Assembly (NCBI GenBank): GCA_021397845.1
Contig: CM038044.1
Coordinates: 45,618,354-45,682,353, forward strand
Reading direction: 5' to 3'
From: Areca catechu
Lineage: Eukaryota > Streptophyta > Magnoliopsida > Arecales > Arecaceae
Length of the DNA: 64,000 nucleotides
The position numbers and the translations under genes were made by a program. Every line of letters starts with the position of its first letter. Position 1 is the stretch's first letter. The notes beneath the pieces were generated by a model. It did not search any database and was not told the origin of the DNA. It saw only the letters and a program-made list of their open reading frames with translations. Of the stretch, positions 1 through 10,565 are shown one piece after another.

Positions 1-249
1 TTTTACCAACTTTAATTAGGATTTTGTATTTGCAAGTCGAATTATGGTATGGTTTAATTATGAGTCAATATGCCTTTTGATCAAATTGGGTTCCAATTGA
101 TCAAGTCAGGCTTGAAATTAGTTATAATTAAGTCTTTGTAATTAATTAGTTGGTTGAGTCTTGTAATTATTAGTTGAGTCCTGTAATACAAGGGGGGACC
201 CAATTAAAGACCCCGTGTGACTCCATGTATAACCCAAGTCAACCCATGT
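1..249. other. AT-rich sequence, unassigned
   Basis: No coding sequence is visible. Short motifs such as a repeated GAGTCCTGTAAT-like phrase resemble text inside the gypsy LTRs elsewhere in the window (for example near 14110 and 62480), so this is probably the remnant of a related LTR. No boundary can be fixed because the window begins inside it. Confidence 0.4.
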
Positions 250-899
250 TGATGGGGACATCGACCCACATGAATCTCGGAGTAGCACGGATTTCAAAGT
301 AGCAAATAAATTTAAATTTGAAGATTATTTATTTAGGATTTATTTTTTATTTGAAATTTGAATTATGATTTGGTTAGTTAGGATTGAGATATGGATAGGC
401 TTATCTTATCCTATCTTGTGTTTGAATTTGATTCATCTTTATCGTTTTATCCTGTATTCAAATTCAAATGAGGGTTGGACAGGTCTATAAATACCACCCT
501 CGGTCCTTTGTAAAAAAAAAGTTTAGTCAAGTTTTGGAAATGAAAATGAGTTTTAGAAAAGAGTGGTTTTTTTATTTCACTCCGTGAGGAGAGGGTGTGA
601 GGCCCAACCCCAGGACATGATGTGAGGTCATGCCCAGTTATCCCCCTTCCCATTCCATCTTCTCTATCCCCTCGTGGCTTTGAGATCCATCCTAGTGCCT
701 CCAAGTATCGAGGAGGGTGTAATGCCCTAGAGGTGAGAGGTCTCTTCGTTAGGGTGAGTCCCAAAGTCTATGAGATCCAGATCCCTTCCTACAGCCCCAT
801 TATTCCTTCGCCACCCCTAGAAAAAAAATTCAAAAAAAATAGTACCATAATTTAGGTGACTTCGAGGCTCACCAACGGTCCTACCCCTATCCCCCATCA
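250..899 (+). mobile_element. LTR of gypsy family A
   Basis: The segment starts TGATGGGGACATC and ends CCCCCATCA, and a primer-binding-site-like string follows at once. It is related along most of its length to the solo LTR at 58564-59364; the best-matching stretch is 585-790 against 59036-59250. A-rich runs near 510 and 825 and a possible polyadenylation region lie inside. The 5 bases before it (CATGT) have no matching copy that I can find, so its partner LTR and duplication are not identified. It is probably a 5' LTR, given the binding-site string behind it. Confidence 0.75.
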
Positions 900-903
900 A
901 TTT

Positions 904-915
904 TGGTATTAGGGC
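904..915 (+). promoter_or_regulatory. Degenerate primer-binding site after LTR A
   Basis: TGGTATTAGGGC resembles the tRNA-Met complementary string TGGTATCAGAGC seen at the other elements here, with two changes. It lies 4 bases after the LTR end, the expected place for priming minus-strand DNA synthesis. The changes suggest an old copy. Confidence 0.6.
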
Positions 916-1026
916 CCAGAAAAATTAGGGTACCCCAGATTCTCCTTCTTTCCCACTAACTCCAATGAGTCCCTCCACTTCATACCACACTGATCCATTT
1001 TTTTTCCAGATTCAACACCATTTCAA

Positions 1027-1052
1027 AATAATAATAATAATAATAATAATCT
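1027..1052 (+). repeat. (AAT)n microsatellite
   Basis: About eight consecutive AAT units, with no flanking feature that explains them. Confidence 0.9.
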
Positions 1053-1393
1053 CCCAACCAGTGTCTGCCCTCCTCTGTGATCCACTGTCCACTGCCACCA
1101 TCGCATTTTTGCTGCCATCACCACCGATGCTGATCAAAACTTCTCGTGCACAGATCTCCGACGATGCCTTCCCCTCCACCGCGACCGCCGTGTCGCTCCG
1201 CTCCCTCCATCCGAGTGAAATTTACACCCAGCCTTCCCCTCGCCCGCTAGTTCCTCGGAAGCCCTACTCAGCCTGGCCCCTTGCCCGCCGGATGAGCAGC
1301 AGTCCTCGTCGGTCCCTTTCGCCTACAACCAGAAGCAACCGACCGCATAGATCCACCCGACTCCCCCTCCGCCTGTGAGGAAATCACCACCGT

Positions 1394-1604
1394 CTACCTC
1401 CCGCCGTCAAGGTGCTCGACCTCGTCCCGGGCCTTGTGATTATCGTCCTCGGTGCCTTCCTCACCGAGGCCTCCACTAACATGATCCTCCAGACTGGCCG
1501 TCTGCCATCCAGCCCTGATGCCGCCTCCTACGCCACCGTCATCGGCGTCGCCTTCGGCAATGTCAGTAGGTTCCTTCTCCAAACCTGTGCCATCCTCAAC
1601 CACT
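1394..1604 (+). pseudogene. Fragment of an AVT6-type (SLC38-like) amino-acid transporter
   Basis: The frame reads LPPAVKVLDLVPG, then a hydrophobic stretch IIVLGAFLTEAS, then SYATVIGVAFGNVSRFLLQ. This matches the early part of plant vacuolar amino-acid transporters of the AVT6 group (amino acid/auxin permease family): the end of transmembrane helix 1, helix 2, and the loop before helix 3. In full-length proteins this segment follows a GAGIMALP-type motif; here only a weak trace of it precedes LPPAV. Homology fades near residue ILNH and the frame then runs into unrelated sequence. About 70 of some 450 residues are present, with no start codon of its own. Codons end almost always in C or G. It is most likely a captured and decayed exon fragment. 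The family call rests on recalled sequence patterns and was not searched. Confidence 0.6.
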
Positions 1605-2647
1605 GCTACCACCTCAAGAATGATCGAGAGAACAATTGTATTCCTGGCCATCTTCCTCGATGCCTAAGACCTTCTCTTGAGCCTTGCATGGACCAAGGCC
1701 TCCTTTTTAGAGAGATACTGCAATCTCTTCTCGAAATCCTTTATGGTTCCAAAAAAAAAATCCCTTTCCACAGGCGAGAGACGAATCCCCCACGCTGCTT
1801 CTTTAGCATCACGACCGGCTCGCCCTCTTGCTTCGAATTGGCCATGGATTTCACCAGATCGAACCTCGACACGGGGCCGGCATCCTCCGCCATTCCCAAT
1901 TATCTATCGAAGAAAGAGAAGGGAGAGGTTTTTTTTTATGCCATCATCTCCTCCCTGTGGCAAGCCGCCAAACACCCCACGACCTCCGTTTAGATCAACA
2001 ACTCCAAGCATTCAGCCATCCACTCCTCCGATCGATGCCTTACCGCCAGATCTTCCAGACGCCGGCGAATCATGCCATCCTCAGCACCAAGGGCACATCC
2101 CGCTTCAACTACATCTCCTCCAACATCGACGCCCCCAGGCTTCCTCCGGCACAGCCGCTGCGATGCAGATCGAGGCCCTTCCCCATCCGTGCTGGCCACC
2201 TATCTCTCTGCCCGCTGCCGCCCGTGATGCCTCCCCACCTCCGCGCCCGATGCCCCTCCGCCCGGAATCGTCGCCAGCGACCACCGACTTCATCGATTCC
2301 ATCCTCCGTCGGCCGTTTCTCCATGCAAACCGGCCACCGGCTCTTCCACCTGTGGAAAGCACCATGTCGGCCACCTTACCCTCCGTGCCGCCGACTCCAT
2401 TTCCTTTTGGCTCCCCATCGGCCAGCCATCCCGTCCACCGGCCATGACGATCTTCGCATCGGCCTTCATTCCATCCGTCCATGGTCTCTGCCCAGCACCT
2501 TCGCCAGAGAGCCTGCTGGTGAAGACCACCGGTACATCGGAATCATCGGTGAAGTCCATCCTTGGTTTTGGTCCGTGGAGGAGGGAGATGAAGCGGACGC
2601 CCATGAATGTGAAAGCACTGCCCGGTTCCTATTGCCGACTTCAGACT

Positions 2648-3908
2648 TGCACAGCATGAAAATGTTTTCTATTTAGGATGAGTTAAAAGTTGAGCAATGA
2701 AAACCTAAACACATGAACTAGCTTTCAATCTAAGAGACTCAAGCAAGACCTAGAGAAAGATTTGATAATTCTTAAACATATGCCATAATAATAGCCAGAT
2801 TGTCCTAAAAAAAGATTAAATCTAAGGCTAAAGGATTAAGAACCTAGAGGTTAACCTTCAATAGATCAGAAATGAAGAGATGAGGAAGATTTGCTACCAA
2901 TGATGAGCTCTCTTTTTGAAGTGATAGACCCGTAGTAGCGTTCGAATAAACCAATCCTGGATGAGAAGATGATCATTTCGAGAAAATACGCCCCATCCAT
3001 TCGTGTTCCTTTGGCAAGACGATGAGCTCTTGAACTCCGGATTAAAGAGAACCTTGAAAGGAAAGGATTAGAAATGGAATATTTGAAAAGATCAAAACAT
3101 AAAGGAAAAGAGGAGATCATAAGAATTGTTCTTCTTATGGAGGCTTGAGAAACTCTTGTTGGGGTAGGTGGGATCCATGGAAGGGTGTCTCCTTGATGTC
3201 TTCTTCTTGGAAATGGAATTGACACTTGTAAGTAGATGGAGGTTGCACGCCCAAAGAAGAAATGCTTCTCAAACTTCAAACTAGAATTTTATCTAAAGCT
3301 ATAAGAGAACATCACAAACACTTAAGTAATGGCAAGACAAAGACCATCTTCTTCATTTCATTTTATCCCAAAAAAAATCAACTCCATACAATGGGGCGTT
3401 GGATTTCCTTTTATAAGCTACCAAGCCCTTTGTTTAAAATTTAAAAGAGAGGAGAGATACATGGGATGGTTGAGAGATACATGGGATAGTTGAGAGATAC
3501 ATGGGATAGTTGGAGAGATAGGGGGAAGTGGTTACATGAGGTGGAGGTTTAGTTTGGCCGCCCAAATTTGAATTTGACTCCTTCTTGGTCGCCCACTTCA
3601 ATGGGTGAGGTGGCACATGTGGTGGCAATCCCATTAGGTGGTATTGCTTGGTGATGTGGATGATGATGTGGCACCCTCTAAGCTTGGTGAAGTGGCATGA
3701 TGATGTAGTAATCCCATGAGAAGTTGAGAGGTAGTTGCTTGGTAGTCATTTGATGGTAGTTGATTGTTAGTTGCTTTAGTAGTTGACTGGTAGTTGTCTT
3801 GCTTGTATTATTCTAACAAGATAAAATTGTTCTGCAAGTCGGGGTTGAATGTGCTGCATCAGGAGTCGATCCATAGTAAGTGAAGATCGTTGTCGGTGTC
3901 CGCACCAA
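2648..3908 (-). mobile_element. 3' LTR of gypsy element I (minus strand)
   Basis: Read on the minus strand, the LTR begins TGGTGCGGACACCG at 3908, directly after a GGGAGATT purine tract and the chromodomain coding end. It finishes near 2648 with a TTCATGCTGTGCA-type end. Its internal layout (repeated short phrases around 3455-3530, a long 5' leader-like half) resembles the solo LTR at 14025-15227. The start is well fixed by the pol frame and the shared TGGTG-GG-CACC opening; the low-coordinate end is approximate. About 1.26 kb. Confidence 0.7.
3450..3515 (+). repeat. Short tandem repeat, about 23-bp unit
   Basis: Three near-identical copies of a unit containing GAGAGATACATGGGATRGTT lie head to tail inside the LTR of element I. 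Confidence 0.8.
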
Positions 3909-3921
3909 ATCTCCCGGGGTG
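3909..3921 (-). promoter_or_regulatory. Polypurine tract of element I
   Basis: On the minus strand a CCCCGGGAGATTT string lies immediately before the LTR start at 3908, the expected position of the plus-strand primer. Related CACCCC(A/G)G(A/G)A tracts precede the LTRs of B, D and H. Confidence 0.65.
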
Positions 3922-5157
3922 ACGAGAATTTGACCCTGTCGAATATGGTCCAATCTGGCTTTAATATTATTTAAATAAATCCGAGTCCATTCATTGCAGG
4001 TCCTCTCTAGTGATCCAAGAGTTGTCAGATTTAGGTCGCCCTTGCCAATGGACCAAATAATGATAGTAGTCCTTGTTCCTGGTGGTGACAATCTTATCAT
4101 CCAGAATCTGTTCAATTTTCTCTCGTTTCTTTGGAAAGGTGGATTGTGGACACTCTGGGATAAGTTCGCTCTCAAAAATAGGGTCAGGCCCAAAAGGCTC
4201 ACTAGGTATCATCATTGGTTCCTTATACTCTATTAAGTCTAAAACATTGAAGGTTGGACTGATACCTAGGTCAGAAGGTAAATCCAGTACATAAGCATTA
4301 GAGCTAATCTTCTTTATGACCTTGAATGGACCTGCACCACGAGCATGTAATTTCTTAAAAGTCCCCGATGGGAATCTTTCAGGTTTGAGTTTAATTATTA
4401 CATGATCCCCCTCATAGAATTCCTTGACTCTCTTTCATCAATTAGCCTTATGTTTATAGGATTCATTGCTCAAGTGAATTTTCTTGTTTATTTCATGATG
4501 TAAATCCTTAATATGCTGTACATAGGATTCAGCAGACTCAGAAACTCGTGCATTTATGGGTAGTGGGATCAGATCTAAAGGCTTCCTAGGTTTGTAACCA
4601 TGGACTATTTTAAATGGACTTTTACCCGTAGATCGACTGACCGAATTGTTATAAGCGAACTCAGCACGAGGCAATAACAAATCCCAGTTTCCTAGACTAT
4701 CTCTCACTAGACATCTCAACAAATTTTCTAAACTTCTATTCACAACTTCGGTCTGTCCATCAGTCTGGGGGTGGTAGGCAGTTGAAAATTTCAGTCTGGT
4801 TCCTAATAGGTGCCAAAGGGTTTTCCAGAAGTAACTTGTAAAACGGACATCCCTATCAGAAACGATGGTTTTGGGTAGCTTGTGTAGCCTGACTACTTGA
4901 TCAAGAAAGAGCTTGGCTATCCTAGAGGCATCAGAAGTTTAGGAGCAGGGTAGGAAATGGGCCATCTTCGAAAACCGGTCGACCACTACAAAGATTGAAT
5001 CATGTTTTCTAATGGTCTTAGGTAACCCTAGAACAAAGTCCATACTAAGATCCTGCCATGGACACTCAGGTACAGGTAAAGGAGTGTATAACCTGGTATT
5101 TTGTTTCTACTGTTTTGCAACTGCACATGTCCTACATCAGGCTACAAGGTTTGCTAC
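3922..5157 (-). pseudogene. Integrase core, C-terminal region and chromodomain of element I (broken)
   Basis: Reading downward from 5157, the minus strand continues pol after the stop at 5158. It gives a zinc-finger second half (CRTCAVAKQ), the core with SMDFVLGLPKTIRK, VSDRDVRFTSYF and TDGQTEVVNRSL (the D, D and E catalytic positions), then NWDLLLPRAEFAYN. A C-terminal domain follows, with MIPSEPFGPDP and a chromodomain containing YLVHWQGRP and SWITREDLQ. Integrase inserts the cDNA; in chromoviruses the chromodomain is thought to steer insertion to heterochromatin. Several in-frame stops (for example near 4920, 5110 and 4437) and frame changes break it. The frame runs past the polypurine tract into the LTR, ending about 50 bases inside with LLWIDS and a stop. 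Confidence 0.85.
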
Positions 5158-6312
5158 CTATCTCTTAAGGCCTGGCCAGTAGAATTGTTCCTCAACAGCT
5201 AAGATAGTCTTGTTTCGTCCAAAATGGCCAGCCAAACCTCCAGCATGTGTCTCCCAAACTAGAAAATCCCTTAAGGATGTTCTTGGAACATAAAGCCTGT
5301 TTTTTCTAAAAAGATAACCATCTAGAAGGGTATAGTCACTATGATCGCTAGATGGTCCTACATGTAAAGCCTGATAGATCTCACCAAAATTCGGACAGGT
5401 TTCGTATTCCTCCTTAAGTCTCTCAAAACCTATGACTTCAGTGCTGACTGAATTTAAGAGCAACGCTCTACAACTTAAGGCATCAGCAACCCTATTCTCA
5501 GTTCCTGCATGGTACTTTAGGATGAAGATATAGGCTTGGATGAACTCTACCCACTTGGCATGCCTAGGGTTCAACTTTTTCTGGGAGCTAAGAAACCTAA
5601 GGGATTCATGATCCGAGAATAAGACAAACTCTTGCGGTAGCAGATAGTGTCTCCAGTACCTCAAAGCCTGAACTACCGAATATAACTCCTTGTCATTGGT
5701 TGAGTATTTCATCCTAGCCTCATTCAGCTTTTCACTAAAAAATGCCACTGGATGACTTTCTTGTACTCTCTGCTCTACCACCCTTTCAATACTATTCCAA
5801 AATAACCTAGCCTGGCTAACCAACCTAAGTTTGGCAAACTTAAACTTTATCCTCTTCATCATTGTGTACCACTCGAAATACTGCTCCATATCCTCCTCCC
5901 AATCTACGTACATCTTAGGATCTAGACTACCATCGAAGGTAGGGGCTTCTAGCTTTATATTTCTAATGGCCCTTTCTTCCTGGTCTACGATCTCTGGATT
6001 GGCTCTCCTAGGTTCAAACTCTTGGAATGGGTTAAAATGGGGAATTCTCCTGAGTTCAGCCTCTATGGATGGTTCATGGTGAGGATAATCCCTAGGGGGG
6101 AAAGGTGATCCAGACTTAGGCTCGACAGATGGCCTAGGACTATTCTTCTCTAAGGCTCCAATTCTTTCATCAAACTGATCAAGCTTACTGTTCATCTTAG
6201 CAAATTGTTCCATGATGACCTTTAATTGATCTTCTCGGGTGTTTTCCATGGGTTCACCTGATTGGGAATGATTGGGATGATAAGGGACTCCAGATCTAAT
6301 TGACATGCACAC
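5158..6312 (-). CDS. Gag N-terminus fused in frame to RNase H and integrase zinc finger (element I)
   Basis: A single open frame of 384 residues. Residues about 1-183 are gag: an acidic, coiled N-terminus and the retrotransposon-gag start (APTFDGSLDP, YVDWEEDMEQYF). At about residue 184 (near 5760) the text jumps into RNase H (HPVAFFSEKLNEARMKYS, YWRHYLLPQEFVL, SDHESL). The integrase N-terminal zinc-finger region (HAGGLAGHFGRNKTI) follows. The rest of gag, the zinc knuckle, protease and the whole reverse transcriptase are absent, so an internal deletion of roughly 2-2.5 kb joined two frames without breaking them. The RNase H part also lacks its first catalytic segment. It cannot support its own replication. 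Either of the two nearby ATGs (residues 1 and 3) could be the start; MSIRSGVPY matches the Gag start of D (MSTRNGVPY). Confidence 0.8.
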   Translation of the reverse strand: MCMSIRSGVPYHPNHSQSGEPMENTREDQLKVIMEQFAKMNSKLDQFDERIGALEKNSPRPSVEPKSGSPFPPRDYPHHEPSIEAELRRIPHFNPFQEFEPRRANPEIVDQEERAIRNIKLEAPTFDGSLDPKMYVDWEEDMEQYFEWYTMMKRIKFKFAKLRLVSQARLFWNSIERVVEQRVQESHPVAFFSEKLNEARMKYSTNDKELYSVVQALRYWRHYLLPQEFVLFSDHESLRFLSSQKKLNPRHAKWVEFIQAYIFILKYHAGTENRVADALSCRALLLNSVSTEVIGFERLKEEYETCPNFGEIYQALHVGPSSDHSDYTLLDGYLFRKNRLYVPRTSLRDFLVWETHAGGLAGHFGRNKTILAVEEQFYWPGLKR

Positions 6313-7347
6313 ACAACGGAAGATGTTATGGGTTGCTAGACTTAAAAGATCAAACCAAAAGATAGGTCAAGAAGACAAACTAGGTAGTAGTAACTTGGCA
6401 CCTGGCCAGGTAAGTGTAAGGTTGGTGGAGGTTCCTCTTTGCTTGCCTTAGACAACAATTTGAAATTGGCCAGGTAAGCGAACCAACCCACCTTCATTCG
6501 GGCTCTTGTCCCTGAACCACTTTCCTAGACACCAGCTACTCAAGCACACACAAACCAGTTGTCTAACTTGGCTTGACAATTGGTTCGACCTGACTTTATG
6601 GGTGTCCCTAACTCACTAGAGCAATTAAGTGTCTATTCAATTTTAATTAGAGGTTGGGGTTCGATATGCCCGGTGGTGATTTTTGGGCTAGGGACAGGTA
6701 ATGAAATCCTGACTCTATGTCAAATTGCTGCTCTTAAGATGATTTATGAGGAGATGGCATGCAAAATGATCTAATAAGATGTCTCTAAATTATTTTTTTA
6801 TTTTTTTATTTTTTTTTGTTGTATGATAATAGAGATGAGATGAAGGAAATGATAAGAGATGAAGCTAAATGCAAATTAAACTATCTAAGAAATGAAAACA
6901 TAAGAAAAATGCACTTGCTAAAATTCTTAGAACAGAATTTCTTCTCAGGTAGTATTCTGGCTTGTAGAAATTTTATAAGCTGCAAGAAAATCTAAGAAAA
7001 TTATCAAAAATATTATCAATAATGTGTGATCTAACAAAATTAAAATTAGCAAATTTGGAGATTCCTACAAATAGAAATACTAGAAATAACAGACCATATT
7101 AGGAAAGAAACAAAATGCAGAAATTAAAAGACAATGAGATCTAATGATGCAAGTTTTTTTTTTTTTTCTTAAAGCTTTTCTTCTTGTGTTCCTCTTCAAA
7201 GGCCTATCACAGTGGCACCCCTACATGCCTTAGGAGATCCCCGTGGAATGGAAGGAGAGGGTCTTGAAACCCTACTTTTCTTCTAAGACCAGACGGCCTG
7301 GTGAAGCACTTAATCCAAGTACTTAAGAAGTGCTAAGTCCTAACCAT
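6313..7347 (-). other. 5' leader of element I
   Basis: Non-coding stretch between the primer-binding site and gag on the minus strand. It contains the TTGGTGTCTAG/GGTCCGCC-type phrases seen (plus strand) in the leaders of B (16360-16520) and D (34980-35140). A/T runs lie near 6795-6820 and 7150-7168. No gene seen. Confidence 0.6.
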
Positions 7348-7359
7348 GCTCTGATACCA
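7348..7359 (-). promoter_or_regulatory. Primer-binding site of element I
   Basis: The minus strand reads TGGTATCAGAGC exactly, the tRNA-Met complementary string. No LTR follows on its 5' side: the next bases soon become plus-strand integrase coding sequence of another element. The 5' LTR of element I is therefore missing. Confidence 0.8.
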
Positions 7360-7375
7360 AATTCCACATCTTCAC

Positions 7376-7523
7376 CCGAATTATGGCATTAGCTCAACTT
7401 TCAATATCTCAGACTTAGTCAAGTACAGGGAACCAGCGAACATACCTAGCGAGCCATTTGGGCCTGACCTTTCTTTTGAGGATGAACCCGAACCGGAGTG
7501 TCCACCTCCAATTTCACCTTTCT
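7376..7523 (+). pseudogene. Fragment of gypsy integrase C-terminal region, plus strand
   Basis: With one inserted base allowed, the plus strand reads ISSTFNISDLVKYREPA followed by IPSEPFGPDL and PECPPP. This is the linker between the integrase C-terminal barrel and the chromodomain, as in H (59590-59715) and D (37495-37620). It belongs to another chromovirus copy in opposite orientation to element I and abuts its primer-binding site, so the junction near 7365 is a rearrangement point. Confidence 0.7.
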
Positions 7524-7540
7524 TTTCCAAATAAACCAGG

Positions 7541-8101
7541 GTTCATTCGTTTCTATCCCACACCATATAGCATCTATTAGGAGTGCATTGTTGAGAATTG
7601 GGATCCAACTTCAGATTTCATGTTGAACCCAAATACCCAAAAGCAGCCTTATTCCCAATCAAGAATGAACTCCCTGATCAACAAAGCAATAGCAGAAGCA
7701 TACCACATGTTGTGGATGACCCTCTACCAGTGATCCCTTTAGAGAACACGGTAGGATACAGGTCTTTGAAGATCAAGCATGTCAAGATCCAAGAATGGGA
7801 GAAGAAAGAAGAAGAGAGAATTCTCTAAAGAAAGGGGATCTTCTTGATTCCATGTTCAAGAAGTTCATTTACAACTCACTTACAACCTCTCAAGAAGTTA
7901 CAATATATATACCTCGATCTCAAGTGGTCGAGTACCCCAAAACTCCCTTCCAGTTGGCACCATTTAAAATAGCTCACCCGTCAATCGAGCCAGCTCCAGA
8001 CACTAGTGTTGCCACCTGGATCATCGTGGCTCATAGCTCTGGTGCGTCAGGTCCCTCCCGCGGGTGCTTAACCTCCGACCGTGTGAATCGGCCCTCTCCG
8101 T
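7541..8101. other. Unassigned spacer before element K
   Basis: No retroelement domain or known gene is visible. A possible LTR-like start TGTTGAGAATTGGGATCC lies near 7589, and short open frames (7598-7828 and 7795-8121) have no recognisable product. Probably the remnant of an unidentified repeat. Confidence 0.35.
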
Positions 8102-10095
8102 TGGGTGGACCTGCAAAATAGGGGAGACCTGGGCCAGGGATTCCGGTGAAGACACTCTGACAATCAAGTCAATGGGACAATCAAGGGGATAGAAGACCTC
8201 TGAGATGGAGAGCTTGGGGAACTCTCTACTCCCATAAGGTGATAAGAATAGAAGATAATGTAGAAGTGAAGAGAGTTTGTTGTCTCTTACCTCCCCTTAC
8301 CTTTTCATGCTAGTCTTATGTAGAGGAGCGATTCCTATCATTTAGGGAGGTATGCTCTTCTTGGCATAGGCCTGCGAGGCTTATGTAGGCCTGAGGCTAG
8401 GATAGGTTGACGAATCTTCTCCTTCTGGGCGGTTCAATTGGTTGGTGAAGGAGCACAGTGCCTCGAGTGGGGCTTTCCTTCCTGATTGGTGTAAACTGTG
8501 ACCTGGGGGCTTTAATATTATCCTCCTTGCAGGCGACGCACCACAGGACCAGTAGCAATCTAGCAGGGATGGTGATTTTATGTATCGGGCTACCATCCAG
8601 GCTTTCTCCATACCTGCACTTTGAAAAGCATACCTGGGATGGAGTCAGTCGGATCGTGGCATGCGAGCCGAGATGAGGCAGGTGGAGGCTCTCCGTGCAC
8701 ATGGTTTAAGGTGCACAGCACGAAGCTCCTCATACACGTGGACCGAGGTCACAGGCAGGCAGTCTCCTTATACAAGTGGATCGAGGTGCATCATCTCTTC
8801 ACGCAGGTGGATCGGGGTGCATGGAACCCCACTAGAGCAGAGCACTGGGGATTCACGGAGCTGGAGCTGGGGTTGGATCTGGACTCCATGCGGGCAGAGT
8901 CAACCAGAGCGGGCAGATGCAGGGCCAGAGACGGGCTTGCCGAGGTGCCGGACCGGGGCACGGAGCTTCGGGTAGAGCCGGACTCGCGTGGGCGACCGGA
9001 GATGGGGTGTGCTAGATCGGGTGGAGTCTTGCCAGGCTGAGCTAGATCGGGGGTGCGAAAGCACCAGACTGGATGGAGTCCTGCCAAGCTAAGCTAAATC
9101 GGGGGCACGGGAGCGCCGAACCTGCACAGGCATGCCGGACTGGCACAAGCATGCCAAAATTGGGGTGCTAGAGGATGGAGGTGTGCTGGACTGGCACGGG
9201 GTCGTGCCAGAGGGTGGAGTTGTGCCGAACTGGCACGGGGTCGCACTGCAAGGTGGAGGCATGCCGGATTGGCGCGGGGTCGCATCGCAGGGTGGAGGGG
9301 TGCCGGACTAGCACGAGGTCATGCTAGATGGCGAAGATATGCTGGACTTATGCAAGGTCATGCTAGACTAGCACGGGGGCGAGATGCCCTGGTGTGGGCA
9401 TGCCGCGGGCATGACCCTGGTGCGGGCTTGGAGGCCTGTCGCGGGTGTGCCACGAGTGAGGTGCCGAACTAGAGCCGACCTAGGCGCGAGCATGCCAGAC
9501 TGGCGCATGGTCACACCGCATGGCGGAGGCATGCCGGACTTGCGCAAAGTCACGATCGAGGGTGGAGATGTGCTGGACTAACACGAGGTCATGCCGGATT
9601 GGCACGAGGGTGGGATGCCCTAGCGCGGGCATGCCGCAGGCGTGACCCTGGCACGACCTTGGTGCCCTGTCATGGGCGTGCCGCGGGTGAGTTGCCAGAC
9701 TATAGCCGACCTGGGTGTGGGCATGCTGTGGCCGAGTTGCCCAATTGTAGCCGACCTGGGTGCGGTCGTGCTAGACTGGGCGAAGCCGGAGAGCACTGGT
9801 CAAGGTGGCGAAGTACATGGCCGAGGTGGGGCCGAGGTGGCGAAGTACATGGCCGAGTTGGGGTTGAGGTGGCGAAGTACACGATCGAGGTGGGGCCGAG
9901 GTGGCAAAGTACACAACGGAGGTAGGGCCAAGGTGCCAACACGGTCACCATAGGGGTCGATCTTCTCTTAGAACAAGCAGACCCACCATCTTCTTTGGAT
10001 GGGAGACTTGGGGATAACTGTGAAGTACGTGGCCGCGACAGCCACCAAGGAGGATTCTGTGTCAGGGCCGAATGGATTTTTTTACCACTGTAACA
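8102..10095 (-). mobile_element. 3' LTR of element K
   Basis: About 1994 bp. The minus strand begins TGTTACAGTGGT at 10095, next to the polypurine tract, and ends near 8102. Its partner is 23073-27430. The middle (about 9110-9700) is a degenerate GC-rich repeat field built on a TGCCGGACTGGCACGGGGTC-like phrase, and 9800-9930 is a second field based on GGCGAAGTACATGGCCGAGG. Open frames across these fields are by-products of stop-poor repeats. Confidence 0.75.
9110..9700. repeat. GC-rich degenerate tandem repeat in the K LTR
   Basis: More than a dozen diverged copies of a roughly 40-55 bp unit centred on GCCGGACTGGCACGGGGTC. The same field recurs in the other LTR at about 26460-27080, so it predates the insertion of this copy. 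Confidence 0.75.
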
Positions 10096-10112
10096 GATGC
10101 CCCCACTCTTTG
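10096..10112 (-). promoter_or_regulatory. Polypurine tract of element K
   Basis: The minus strand reads CAAAGAGTGGGGGCATC immediately before the LTR start TGTTACAG. This uninterrupted purine-rich run sets the orientation of the element. Confidence 0.8.
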
Positions 10113-10560
10113 AGTCCAAAATGTCAACATTTTGGATAAAGGGAGTACTATTATCCATTCGGCTTTGCACCTTAGCGGGCTCTATACTAGTTATAAGAAG
10201 TCAGTCGCTAGATGGAACTGAACTTATCGAAGGTTAGCCATTGATCTTTGAAGGCCTAGGTGAAGGCATCGAGTCTGGCTATCCTTTTCATGAACAAGGA
10301 GTGGCCTGCAAAACAAAGCAGAAGGTAGTGTTGCTGAAACTCACTTGCCTATAGGTACTTCGACCGAAGGTTAGTTGCATTGTGATGGTGCTAGCACTTC
10401 AGTCTAACTTCTCTTTGACCGGATAGAAGGCGGTGCCGTGGAGGAAGAGGTTGGTGAGGTGCACAACTTGGATGCACACATATATGACCGGGCATATAGT
10501 TGATATGGCCGAGCTCAAAGTATCCCTCGAAACCTTTAATGAAGGCATTGAAGTTGTTGG
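10113..10560. other. K interior, non-repetitive part
   Basis: Low-copy text with no retroelement domain and no credible gene; short open frames only (for example 10433-10651, which runs into the following array). Confidence 0.5.
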
Positions 10561-10565
10561 AAGAT

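Larger units (their letters stand above)
960..2647 (+). other. GC-rich interior behind LTR A, with captured exon-like DNA
   Basis: This 1.7-kb stretch sits between the LTR A primer-binding site and the start of element I. It is much more GC-rich than its surroundings and is open in several frames on both strands, typical of GC-rich exon-like sequence and not proof of a gene. No gag or pol motif is present. One piece (1394-1604) is recognisable as a transporter fragment; the rest, including the long open stretches 1677-2447 and 1828-2676, I do not recognise. An element that keeps an LTR and primer site but carries host-like DNA in place of gag-pol would be a gene-capturing, non-autonomous retrotransposon; that reading is inference. 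Confidence 0.45.

Noticed and set aside
8102..10095. Element K read on the plus strand, with the LTR end at 10095 followed by a primer-binding site
   Set aside because: What follows is GATGCCCCCACTCTTTG, a polypurine tract on the other strand, not a primer site.
8391..10170. Many open frames of 60-156 codons in the GC-rich K LTR, and again at 25900-27400
   Set aside because: They are stop-poor readings of degenerate GC-rich repeats, not conserved in frame between the two LTRs.
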